DNA from: Tetradesmus obliquus
Taxonomy: Eukaryota; Chlorophyta; Chlorophyceae; Sphaeropleales; Scenedesmaceae
Assembly (NCBI GenBank): GCA_030272155.1
Contig: CP126191.1
Coordinates: 1,758,501-1,822,500, forward strand
Length of the DNA: 64,000 bases
Direction of reading: 5' to 3'
The notes under the pieces were generated by a model that ran no database searches, had not been told where the DNA came from, and worked only from the letters and a program-made list of their open reading frames with translations. Numbering within the stretch: the stretch's first letter is position 1; each line of letters starts with the position of its first letter. Position numbers and translations under genes: made by a program. This document shows positions 43,752 through 54,756 of this stretch, one piece after another.

Positions 43752-46165
43752 TCACACAGCAAAGATGAGGATAATAGGCCAGCAGTCCACCCGCATCAGC
43801 AGTGCTCCAATGGGAAACTTAAGCATGAGGGCAGACCAGATGCACGGCGCTTCCAGGACATTGTACTCAATGATGGTCTCGCTCATGAAAGAAATCATAG
43901 TAAACCCTCATCTATGAGTCAGCTATACAAGGAGGCACATGCGCGTGTGCTGCAGCCGCAATAGCACACAGCACACCACGCATGCCCATAGCAAGCAGAT
44001 ACAGCGCCAGACGCACCAAGCAGCAGACAGATCCAATTCCAGCTGCCAACCAAACCCAAAATCGGATGGCAAGAGCCTGTGCTCGCGGCTGTGTGCGGCG
44101 TGCACCAGTGCGCAACCATGTGCACACAACAAGTGCTTTGGTGGTGTGCCAACCAGCAGTAGGCGTAAGCTACACGGCCAAGCTGCTATCAGTCACACCA
44201 CAACAAGCGCAGCACAGCCCACATGGGATATGCCTTGCCACTGACCATGCGTACTGCACATTTTGAGCTACAAGTGTTGAAGAGTGGGTGTCAAAACTAG
44301 TCATAAGCCACAGCCTGCCACGACGTGCTGTATCGTGTTATAACATCGTCATCTCCTGCGCAGACTGATGACAGCCCAGCCAGCCCAGCCAGCCAGCAGT
44401 AACTGCGGCACAGCAGCAGCCGCCAGCCCCAAATGCACAGTGCTACACACAGGCAGCCGCACGATGCCTTGTGCCCTACATCTGCTCCCACAACCGGTCC
44501 AAGCAAGCAGGCCGCCTGCGCACCGCGCCTTCTGTTGATGATGGCATGTTGATTGAAGAGAGTCGGGATACTGCATACATCCACGCCAGGGGAGCTGCGG
44601 AGAAACAAGGCCGAGGCACGCCACGGTGGCTGCGCAGGGAAACAAGACAAGGCATGCGAGACGCACCACACTTTGGGAGGTCTCAAAACACTCTCCAGCC
44701 CTAGGAAATGCCAACGCCGAATACCGCATGGCGGCCACGCTCCAAGCCCAACCAGCGTGACACCCCTCTCCCAGTATTCCCCAAGTCCAGGAACACTCGC
44801 AGCAGCGTCAGTGCAGTGCAAGCAACAGTTGCTACTACGTTGCTGCAATCAATCGCCCGTCAAGGGCAGGGGCAACCTCAGCCCCAGTAGTACACACCAC
44901 GACACGTAAACAGGCTACTCCCTGGCAGCGCCTTTTTTTTATGCATGCCACCAGGCAGTGCTGCCAGACACTGCGGCAGCCAAATGCGTACTCACAACAG
45001 CAGCGCACACGTGCGCCGCGCCAAATGCATACTCCCACAAGCCGCACATATGACACCAAAACCACAAAACAGCAGGGAACCACGACACGGACGTTGTTAC
45101 TACTAGCACGGGCGGAGGAGTGTTAGGCCGGCTGTTCCCCTGTCCAGCGAGCGCTACTGCCCAGCACCCGGCACAACCGCAGCTGAGGGGTGAAGCCATC
45201 GACTGTGCTGCCTTGGACATTGGACCAGCACGCCGGATGTGATGGGTGTGCACCACAGGCGGTGCAAGGCGCGCGTGGTGATGTGGCAAGAGGATGACAA
45301 CCGCTGTTGCTGCCCTTGCAGGAAAAGGCGGGCCGGCTCTGCACTTGCCAGCAGGGATGCATGCAGCACTCAGTGTACAACTCTGGCACAGTCATGCTCA
45401 GCCCTCCACAGTGGTTCAAAAGCAGACACGCACTGCAAGTGGGGGTGCCGTATCACAGCAGGGTTATGCTGCAGCACAGCGTGCACGCGGCACCCCTGGC
45501 TGTACTGCTGAGCTGCAGCCCACCGCCACTGACAGAGCTGTGGCAAATGCAGCAGCAGCATCAGCAGCAGAAGGAACACGCCCCAGCAGGACAAGGCAAC
45601 TCAAAGCCACAGGCAGTGCCTGATAAAGTGCACAGTGCAGCGTGTGCGGCCCGGCCACATGTTTGTGCCGCGCGCTGCAAAGGCTGCAACAGCGCCACAC
45701 AGCCAGAATCGTGTGTGTTAGCAGGCAACCGACACACTGAGCGGTTCTCCAATCAACACCATGCAGCTGCCTGCTCCCAGTTGCACCAGACAAAGAACAT
45801 CTGCGGGCGTGTGAGTCCTGCACACCCCGGAGCAGCACCCCACGTCCCCACAATGCAGGCACCGCTAGTTGACCAGCCATGCATACCATGCCCAGCGCAA
45901 CACACGGCAACGGCAATACTATATTGTATGTTTGGGCCGCAGAGTAACAACACAGCAAGCTTTGCACAAGCAACACCCATACGCGTGCACATGCAGAAGC
46001 GGCCAGCCAGCCTAATACCACCGCCACCAGCGACAGGCCGCCCAGTGCGATTACCACCAGCCTGCTAAAGCAAATCAACCATACAACCATCACGCGCACG
46101 CACTCGCATTGCATTGCAGACACACACTGGTGTGAAGCAACACAGAGCGCAACTATGCGCAGCAT
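43752..46165 (-). CDS. Unidentified multi-pass membrane protein (3' exons firm, 5' part tentative)
   Basis: The last two exons join in frame: 44076-43977 (ALAIRFWVWLAAGIGSVCC through LALYLLAMGMRG) and 43906-43752 (FTMISFMSETIIEYNVLEAP, then IWSALMLKFPIGALLM and WPIILIFAV before the stop). Both code membrane helices. Farther upstream, a long open minus-strand stretch at 46165-45464 codes more strongly hydrophobic segments (VVIALGGLSLVAVVLGWLAA, VLPLPCVALGMVCMAGQLA). How these connect, and whether 46930-46511 (also hydrophobic) belongs to the same gene, is unresolved. Family not recognised. It lies only 208 bases upstream of CIAO1 on the same strand. Confidence 0.42.
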
Positions 46166-47800
46166 GCGCCAGCAACGCTGAAGCAGCAGCCGCAGACAGG
46201 CGTGACCGCCGTGTGCTGTGCTGCTGCCAGCCTACTGGTCTATTGAGTTCAGCCCCCGAACCAGGGCTTACATCGCTCACTCGCGCAACGATATATATGT
46301 ACCCATGGGTTGCGCAGCCGCGGCATAGCACACAAAACTGCCAGACGGCTGCTGTGACGGCGCTTGCACCTGTTCAGGCCATGCGCAACCATCCGCAGGA
46401 GCCAGGGCAAGCGCTGATCATGCACCCAAGCGGCTGCCCTGCCTGCCAGGACCACCTGCGCTGTCTGCTGCCGGATTACATTCCATAGCTCACAATCGTG
46501 GCGGGCTGTGTCATGCCGTTTGGTGCTGCAGGGGCGAGCACAGCCCAGGCACAGCACTCCACACGCACAGGAGTGCTAGGCCAGCATACAAAAGGCCTGT
46601 GGGACAAAAAACACGGCACACAAAAAAGCGGTACACGGTGCATCTGCTGCTCGCGCTGATAATAAGCCCTGCGGCGACACCCACCCAGTCAACTGCTGCA
46701 ACAGCTGCATCTGCAGCCGGGCAGCACACACGCTGGCCAGAAGGCACAGCTGCGGCGGTGCGGTGTCCTCTCCAGCCCAAAGCAGCGGTGGTGAACAGAT
46801 GCCTTTCAGCGCAGCGTGCACTGCCACGCGCAACGCATGTGTACAGCACGCGCCTGAGCCCAGGCAGCGCTGTGCATAGCGCTACTAGATACGGCAGGAT
46901 GCACACCATGTACAACACAACGCGCGCCATACGCAGCCCCCATCAGGGCTGCCGCCGGTCCACTTCTGCTGAGACTAGATGTTCATGCGAACTCATCAAT
47001 ACGGCGGTGCACAATGCTCATGCAGACCCCAACCCCAACCGCCGGCATCCATGCACACACGGGCATTGATACCCATGACACACATGTGGTAGGCACGTTA
47101 CTGGCCCCCGCACACCCACCCTCCCAAATGTACATACCCCCGCGTGCACAGCAAAGGCAGCACACGGCCCTGCCAGGCACCCGCTACGCTGTGACAGCAC
47201 ATGCACAGCTGCAGCCCAGCCCAGATGTACCGCATGCATCCTCACCCTCACACTTTTCGCGCTCCAGCAGCGCTAGCAATACACGCCGCACAGCCCATGC
47301 AAGGCAGCAGGGAACCCAGCTGCCCTAGCTAGCTGAGCATGTTGTGCTGCAGCCAGATGGGCGCCCTGCCGCCAACCTGCCAACCACCCCAGATGCGGCC
47401 CCTACCAACCCTTACCAACCACCCACTGCCGACATGCAATAGCAGTGGCACGCTCGCGGCTGGCACCATCACAGGGTGCCGCCGGCAAGCACCAACCGTT
47501 TGTCAGAAAACTTGTCAGCGCTGCCAATTGCTAGCTGGGTAGCAGCTGTGCAGCAACACCATACACTTTGCAGGCATGAGCTGCAGCTCATGTGGCCCTG
47601 CTCGCCACTGCTCCTGGCATGCTTGGCACTGCCTTTTGCTGCACAGCACAATGACAACAGCAACACGTCGCAGCAGCAGCGCAAGCTGTCAGCAGATGTG
47701 CAGAGCAACTTGAACAGCGATGGCAGAGCATTGGCCACATGCTGTCAGCAGATGTGCAGAGCAACCCTAAACCACAAGATGCATGACGGAACTAATCAAC
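46166..47800. other. Region of uncertain content upstream of the membrane protein
   Basis: Hydrophobic minus-strand frame at 46930-46511 (VVLYMVCILPYLVALCTAL) could be further exons of the membrane protein. The rest shows no motif-supported coding. Confidence 0.35.
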
Positions 47801-50744
47801 TTAGAACACACTGTCTGTTGGCCAGCTCGACACTTCAGTATCTGCAGGGCATGAGCAGGATGCAGCAGATACTCGGCACCCGCATGCAGCAGCAGCGCTC
47901 ACCATCATGCAGCCGTCCTCGCCCTTGATCTGCACCATGCCAGCTGCTGCTGACGCCGCAGCATCGCCGCCGTGCATCTGCATGTGCACCTGGATGGTGG
48001 CTGATGCGCCGCACTGGCTGTGGATGACGCCGTTCACACCGGGCTGCAGCTGCTGCTGCTGCTCCAGCTTGGGCACCAACAGCCCCTGCTGCTGCTGCTG
48101 CTGCGGGTGGTGCTGGTACTGGTGCATGCCGTGCTGATGGGGCTCCAGCGGAACGGCAGCTGGCGGCAGCATCATCCCTGCAGTGCTCGCATGCACCGCT
48201 GCCTTACCGTCAGCAGGCGGCGCAGCAGCCGGCTGCGCATGTGGCGGGCCAGCTGCAATCGCGTGCGCAGTCGCACCCGCCCCGCCTGCAGCAGCGCTGC
48301 CGCCTGCCTTGGCCTCAGCCGCGCGCAGGTCGTCCATGCTGCCGCCGATCAGCCCTGTCAGCAGCGGGCTGCTGCAGGCGTCATCCTCCAGGAAGTGATG
48401 CAGGTGGATCGTCGCCATCGTCGGCGGCTGCTCCGGCGCGCCAAACAGCAGCTGCATGAGGTCCCCGTCGCTGTGGTGGTCGTACGTCGCCTCTGGCGTC
48501 CACAGCTCGTCCATGCTGGGCGGCAGCTCCTGCTCCATGCCGCGCGGCATCATGGCCATCTGCTGGCTGGGGCCCTGCGCGGCTGGCAGCTTCTGGCTGA
48601 ACTGCGAGAAGTTGAACAGCGTGCCCATGCCTGAGGCCTGCGGGAAGTCTGCAGGCAGCGGCGGCGGGCTGGGCGCGCGCGTGGACTCAGGCGCAGCACC
48701 AGCACCCGAAGAGCTGGAGCCTGTGCCGGCGGCGGCAGCTGACATGTTGTCGATGTCGTCAAAGAGCGAGCTGCTGATCTGGGTGGTGAGGCCAGGAGCT
48801 GGCTGCAGCTGGCTGGGAGCCGGCGGCGGCGGCACTGGCGCCGGCGGCAGCATTTGCTGCTGCTGCTGCTGCTGCACGTGCTGCAGCTGCTGCTGCACCG
48901 CCTCCGCAGGCTGCTGCAGCATGGGCTGCTGCTGCTCCTGCATGTGCACCATCTGCACAGGCGGTGGCGGCGGCATGAGGCCTGCAGCTGCAGCATCCTG
49001 GCCGAGGTAGCCCTGGTCCTGAGGCAGCATCATCTGCTGGTGCTGCATTGCCTGCTGCTGCTGCTGCTGGGCCATGTACGCGCCGGATGCTGTGTTGACC
49101 TGGTGCGCCATGCCCATTGTAACAGGCTCCTGCTTGACCTGCGGCTGCTGCATCATCAGCTGCTGCTGCTGCTGCGGCTGCTGCAGGTGGCTGCTGTCTA
49201 GCATGTCCATCATGGGCTGCTGTGGCTGTATCAGCTCAGGGTGTGGCTGCAGCAGCTCCTGCTGCTCCTGCGGCTGCTGCATTGGCATCAGCTGCTGCTG
49301 CTGCTGCAGCGGCATCGCTTGCTGCTGGTACTGGTAGCCCTGTGGGTTGCCCATCAGCATGTCTCCAGGGCCGCCTTGCAGAACAACACTGCCTGTGCTG
49401 TTGAGCTGGTCTTGAGCCAGCCCCATGCCCAGTGTCGGCGACTGAATGCCCTGCTGCTGCGGCTGCATCTGCTGCTGCTGCTGCAGCAACCCGCCCCTGC
49501 AGGTGATTGCAAGCAGCATGGAGGTAAGGTGTGTGCGTCTAGCATCACATAGTGCACGCACTGCGCATGCTGCAGCAGCATGCGTGTTACAAGCATAACC
49601 CAATTGCAACTGAGTCTGCAAGAGAAGCTTTTGCGTCGTGCATTGTTGCGTGAACATGCTGCCATGCACAGGCATGTAAGCAAGCGTCATAGCAGAGTTG
49701 CGCAGCCGCCCCCACGCAATTAGCTCCTGTGCAAGCATATGCTCCACATGAGGACTGCGTGCCAGTGAACAATCAAGCAGCTAGAGCTACAACCCCCACA
49801 CGCGCCACTCACATTGGGTGCGGCTGGCCCTGGAAGTATGAGCCAGACATGTCAGGCTGGTACTGCTGATGCGGGAATGGCGCGTACTGCTGGCCATACG
49901 CTGCGCCATAGCCATTGGGCGGCATGCCAGCAGGCATGCCCTGCCCGTACGCGCCTGGCATAACCATGCAGTTGCCATACATGGCCTGTGCATCGCCATT
50001 CATGCCCTCCTGCACTGCCATGGTGTTGGCAGCTGCAGCTTGCTGCAGCACACGAAGCACAACAAGCAAGCAATGCCAGGTCAGATGCACAGCAGCAACA
50101 GCAACAGCAGCAGCAACGTTGATCAAGCTCGGCGTCCACAGGCGCTCAGGCGCTGTCCCAGCAGGAGCACGCAACTGATCTAGCAGCACGGCGTACAGAT
50201 CCAGGCCCCGGTTGCACTAGGCGCTCGCTGCAGTCGCCTGCATTCCGGGCGACTGTACTTACCCGTTGCCGCTTCGCCTGGCGTGGAGCTGCCTTGCCGC
50301 CTGAACAGCCCACATGGTGCTTGCCTGGCTTCAATCCCTTGCCACACCTGCGTACGGTATACAGCAATTGAGCGAGCTGGGCCATAAGGCGCACAGGGCC
50401 ACGAAATGTGCCCGCAGCTACATGTGCCGGCCTCATGCTCCGTTCGTTGCTTACTTTGGGCAGTGCGTTAACTCCGTGCCGTGCCCTCGCTCCTTGCCGC
50501 TGCCCCTGATGTCTGGTGGTGCCCTGCACAAGTGGCAGTTGAATGCGGGCTCAGAGGTGTCCGCAGGTCGCCTCTAAACACATTAATGTGCTAATACCCT
50601 GTGAATTTGCCTGCAGGCACACCTGTAGTGGACCTTCAGGCGCCACAGCTCGGCGAAGCTGCGTTTGCATCCAGGGAATGGGCAGAAGTAGCGCTCCGAC
50701 CCAGAAATCGATTGGTCCTCCTCGGGGCCTTCCCCAGGCTCCAT
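47801..50744 (-). CDS. Zinc-finger protein with long Gln-rich region, putative transcription factor
   Basis: Exons 50744-50623, 50523-50455, 50347-50263, 50042-49813 and 49496-47801 give 733 residues in one frame from ATG 50744. Residues 19-90 form a compact Cys/His domain built across three exons: CPFPGCKRSFAELWRLKVHY, then a basic linker, then CPKCGKGLKPGKHHVGC and the basic run RQAKRQR (likely nuclear signal). The first part looks like a C2H2 finger lacking a close second His; the second is CxxC...HxxxC. The rest is Gln/Met/Pro-rich with acidic-hydrophobic patches (SSSLFDDIDNMS, DGDLMQLLFGAPE, LHHFLEDDACS) typical of activation domains. DNA binding and activation are inferred. A canonical donor (ATGATG|GTGAGC, about 47907) suggests the last 34 residues may be intronic and the real end lies downstream. 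Confidence 0.78.
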
Positions 50745-51607
50745 TATTATGTTCTGGCTCTTGGCACCACAACCAAAGTCTCAGAGATAGTGGCAGAACA
50801 TTTTCAACACCTGAATACCGAAACATCAACCAATAAACGGCGCTCGTGATCAATGAGCTCCCAGCAGGCAGGAACAGGCATGCGAAGCAAAACCCTGCAT
50901 TCCGCTTTTGCCTGATACGTGTGAGACGCAGATTAGTGCGGTAATTCCTGTTGAATCAACTACTTGGTCTTTTAATAAACCAGTGACAACGCCTCGGGAC
51001 GACGCGCTGCTTCGAACTGTGCTATAACTCGGACACTGGGTGCTCTCGCTGCACGCAGCTGCTCCCCAACAACTCATTGACAGGTATGATCATAGCTGGA
51101 TTGGTCCTAAATTTGCAAAGTGCACACGTCAGAAGGCGAGACGTGCAACTGGCATCAGCAGCAAGCAGCTGCAGGTTGGGGTGAGCTGCAGCAGGTCAGC
51201 ATTGCCCATCAAACGAAGGCGTCTAAGAAAGCCAAATGCAGCTGTCTGTTGATCCCACACCGACCAGCTGCTTAAGCTGGCAACCAGGTCTCAGCACTAG
51301 TGCTCAACAGCTCATCATCTGCTCGTCACTGGTACGGCACCATGCTTCAAGTGGATGAAAACATCACCCCCGTAGCATGCCAGCAGTCAAGCTGCTCTCC
51401 TCGTTGCAGCAGTACCCGTGCACCTGGTGCATACGCATGCTCCTGTGCCCCAACCACATGCTGCAGTCTGCTGCGCACCACTAGCACTGAACACCAGGTG
51501 ACTTGATGCCAGCACAGCTCACATTCAACAGCCACCGTTGAGCGCACAGTATCTGCCGTGAGCAGCTGTTGTGCCAGAAGCACGTGTGGCTGTGCCTTGA
51601 GCTGCAA
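50745..51607. other. Intergenic region between zinc-finger gene and TMEM33 gene
   Basis: Upstream region of the zinc-finger gene and 3' untranslated region of the TMEM33 gene, both minus strand. No gene was recognised. Confidence 0.5.
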
Positions 51608-53772
51608 TCACTGCCTGGCGCTCTGGAAGAACGCCACACCCATGTTGACGGGCTTCTGCAGGATGGGAAAGCGGTACCTGAAGCCTGCAGGCAGCAAGGA
51701 GCAGCAGCAAGGCCATCAGCTCACATTGACGAGCCCGTTTCGGAGCAGGCAGTCGTCAGCACAGCATAACATGCTACCTTCGAGCAATGCAGACAGCACA
51801 GCACCTGATGTCGTTGTAATGCCCTGGGAGTATGCAGATGAGTCTGGGATGCATGCACTGTCCACAACCAATTCATGGCTTAGTGCTTCTTCTTGTGCAA
51901 GCAGTGTCTAACTTTCAGCGCACAAAGCTATTTGTCAGCAGTGACCAGCGCACCTGCTGTCAGCTGGTCGAGTGCTTGCCAGACCTGCAAATCCAGGAGC
52001 AGCAGAAGCAGCAGCAGGCTAGTTCATTTGCTTGACCGTGCTGTCAACAGCAAGACAGCAGCTGCCACTGGTAGTACATGTAATGGAATCGCACTGCTGC
52101 AGCTGCTGCCAGAACAAGCATGTCCCAGCAAGCGGGAAGACAGTACTGCCTGCGGACAGAACACACATACATCTACGCATGCAGCCTTCTTGATGCTGCT
52201 GCTGCTGCTGCTGGTGCTGGCCACACCATGGTGGTCAAACTGCGCAGCTCAGTCAAACCTCTTTGTGATGTAAAACGCACCTGGCGATGATGGATGGCAG
52301 CGTCCACAGACCAGTAGCGCAGCCGCAGCACCTGCCACACCATCAGCATCAGCACGGGCTGCCTGCCTGGTGTCAGCAGCAGCGCCAGCAGCGTGAAGCC
52401 GTTCATGATCTCAACCTGTGCGGTGACTTGCAGCGCCTGCTGCTTGCGCTGCAGCAGCCACTGGTAGGCTTTGGCGCCATGCTGCTGCCACAGCGGGTGG
52501 CTGGAGTGGTGCTCTGAGAGGAAGAAGGCCAGCTGGTACACGGCCAGCACCAGGAATGGCACTAGCAGGTATGTGAAGGGCCTGTTGATTACAGCTGCAC
52601 GAAAGTAACAGTGCAGGCGTAGCAGATGACACGGAGGGCGGCAGCAGCAGCGGATCGGAATCGCGCCGACTGGATCGACCATGCGTTACGTCACAAGCCT
52701 ATTCAGCAGCAGTGCTTGAGCTGCGCTGACGTTGAGTTTGGTGTCACCAAGTAATGGGTGCCGACAAAGAGATGTCTGCAAGACGGCCGCAATTGCACAT
52801 GGTTGCCAAGCAGTTTGAAGGCGTAAATGTTGGAGTGCTGTGCCTGGGTGCCTCACCTGCAACTGCCAGCAAGAAGTAGTGTGCGTCCGTGGTCCTGTTC
52901 ACGCGGCCCCACCAGGCTTTGGCAGCCGCCAGGTTGAAGCCAGGCATGCCAAAGGCACTGTGCAGCTTCAGCGCCTGCAAGCACATGCGATGCTGCAGGG
53001 TCAGTATGCAGACGGTGCATGATGCTGCACTGCAGCACTGCCAAACAGACAGTCCGTCCTCTCACAGATGCACTCTGACTTTCCAAACGGCTGTGTAGCT
53101 GCTGCGTCAGCCACCACTTGCCTGTGATGCGACCAGCGTCACTGTGAGGCGCAGGTAGGCCCAGCTCGACAGGCCAGGCCTCAGCGGCTGCAGGTACAGC
53201 AGCGCAAGCAGCAGGATCTGCAGGCGGCAACAAGCAGCGGGACCATCGTTTTTCCTGGTCAGTTCACGCCGTGGCTGTGACACCAGTGGAATGCTGCAGT
53301 GACATATCATGCTGACATATCATGCTGACATATCAGGAAGGGATCCTCTTGTGGCAACAACCTCAGGCTTGAACAACAACTGATGACAGCTGCTGGTTAT
53401 AACTGCTGGCAACTGCATTTGTATTGCAGTACAGTGCTTTTTGCATGATGCAGTGAGACCAAGTGGTGAGACAGTCAGGCTGCCTCAACAGTGCACACTC
53501 ACAATGCCCTGCAGCAGTGCTGTGTGCAGCTGCCTGGCGTAGCCCTGTGGAGCCCGCGCAGCACCAGCGTCCGCACTGCTGGCCTGTGGTGCTGATCTGG
53601 CGCTGCTGCTCTGCTGCTGCTCCTGCTGTGGCATGCTGCTCTGCTGCTGTGAGCTTGGTGTGCCTAGGGATGCGGCAGAAGAGAGCAGAGGGTTGGCAGC
53701 ATGGCACGTTGAGAGATGCAGCAGCCATCCAAATGCAAGGCAGGCTGCTTTTGCTGCCGCAGAAAATGCCAT
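51608..53772 (-). CDS. TMEM33: TMEM33/Pom33/Tts1-family ER and nuclear-pore membrane protein
   Basis: Family members shape ER tubules and help distribute nuclear pores. Exons 53772-53503, 53217-53122, 52974-52857, 52594-52281, 51984-51954 and 51684-51608 give 301 residues in one frame. Segments matching the family: LRLTVTLVASQ/ALKLHSAFGMPGFN, DAHYFLLAVAAVINRP, LLVPFLVLAVYQLAFFL, a basic coiled segment (WLLQRKQQALQ), EIMNGFTLLALLLTPGRQPVL, and WQVLRLRYW before a short C-terminus (FRYRFPILQKPVN). The N-terminus is a 25-residue hydrophobic leader ending in CHA, then Gln/Ser-rich sequence, unlike the short N-terminus of animal members. The second intron uses a GC donor (ACAG|GCAAGT). Assignment rests on pattern and hydropathy. 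Confidence 0.78.
53298..53336. repeat. Three copies of a 13-base unit (tgacatatcatgc)
   Basis: Short tandem repeat in the first intron of the TMEM33 gene; the last copy is partial. Confidence 0.9.
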
Positions 53773-53972
53773 TGTGCTTTTCACTGGAAACTCCAACTGT
53801 TCTATACAATGGTAGATGCTTCTATGCACATGCACGAGTGGCAGCTGTCGCAGCGGCTGTCAACAACCACATCATACTCTGCATCTGCTTGCCAGCTGCA
53901 GCAGTGGCTGATCACTGCCAGCTGGAGCTGCAGCATAACATGGTTGCTGCTCTGCCCTGTTGCAGCAGCAGT

Positions 53973-54493
53973 TCACTCACTGCCCGTCAGCCATGCCGGG
54001 TCAAAGTCTGGGTCAACAGTCTTCTTGTACCACTTCGACTTGACCTTCAACAGCGCGGCCTGCGCATACACAACTAGGCGATTCAGCCGTTTGACGGTTG
54101 CCTGACAGAGTGGCGAGCTGCCTGGGTGGGTTCCTAAAGCATACCCGTGGAATGTTTCGACCGGACATGCATGACATAATGCTGATCCTGGCCAGCAGGA
54201 CCGCAGAGCAGTTCATGCACCAGTTGACTGAAAATGCACACCTCTGGGTTGCCTGCAGGCAGCTCAACATTGCGCAGGTGCGCATTCCACTCCTCCTTGC
54301 CATCAAAATCAAAAGCCCTGCAGGAAAACGCTGAGATTACTAATGCTGCCGCTACCTGGCATCAAGCTAGCCTGCGGAATCCCAGGCACCAGATACACAT
54401 GCTGGCCTGCTGCAGCGCAGCTGCTGTGGTGTGCGTCCGCACGCGTTGAACCACTCACTTGAAGGCAGAAACCTTTCCAGTATCTACACCCAT
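53973..54493 (-). CDS. Small 65-residue protein of unknown function
   Basis: Three exons, 54493-54459, 54317-54242 and 54059-53973, join in frame (35+76+87 bases) from an ATG to a TGA. The product is soluble and highly charged: MGVDTGKVSAFKAFDFDGKE, a Trp-Asn-Ala-His segment, LRNVELPAGNPE, KVKSKWYKKTVDPDFDPAWL, ending GSE. The clean splice sites and amphipathic, low-repeat composition argue that it is real. The family was not recognised. It sits 201 bases from the TMEM33 start on the same strand and is divergent from the Nudix gene (263 bases between starts). The stop overlaps a possible donor (CA|GTGAGT), so a longer C-terminus is possible. Confidence 0.62.
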
Positions 54494-54756
54494 TGCTCCA
54501 CAAGCGTGCTCCTGCAGCACACCAGCAACAGCTACTACAGCAGCACTTGCTGCTGTCCTGCCTTGCTGCTGTTCAGGAGCAACAGGAATCGATGATCAAG
54601 GACTCGACAGCGATAGATCACACGTGCAGAAAAATACCGAAGTCTCGCAGGGCGCAGAGAACTATCCGTGGTTGGTTTGTGTGTTATCCGCGTTCTAGTC
54701 ACGTCAAGCCCTTTTGAAGACCACACGTGGCTGGCGTCAGGTGCTGTTGTGCAACA
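54494..54756. promoter_or_regulatory. Divergent promoter region, 65-residue protein / Nudix gene
   Basis: 263 bases between opposite start codons. No specific elements assigned. Confidence 0.5.

Noticed and set aside
45307-46068. 253-residue plus-strand frame
   Set aside because: No domain or splice support. The opposite strand codes coherent hydrophobic helices that fit the downstream membrane-protein exons better.
47590-47928. Plus-strand frame starting with a good signal-peptide-like sequence (MWPCSPLLLACLALPFAAQ)
   Set aside because: It overlaps the 3' coding end of the minus-strand zinc-finger gene and has no motif, splice or homology support. Possible but unproven.
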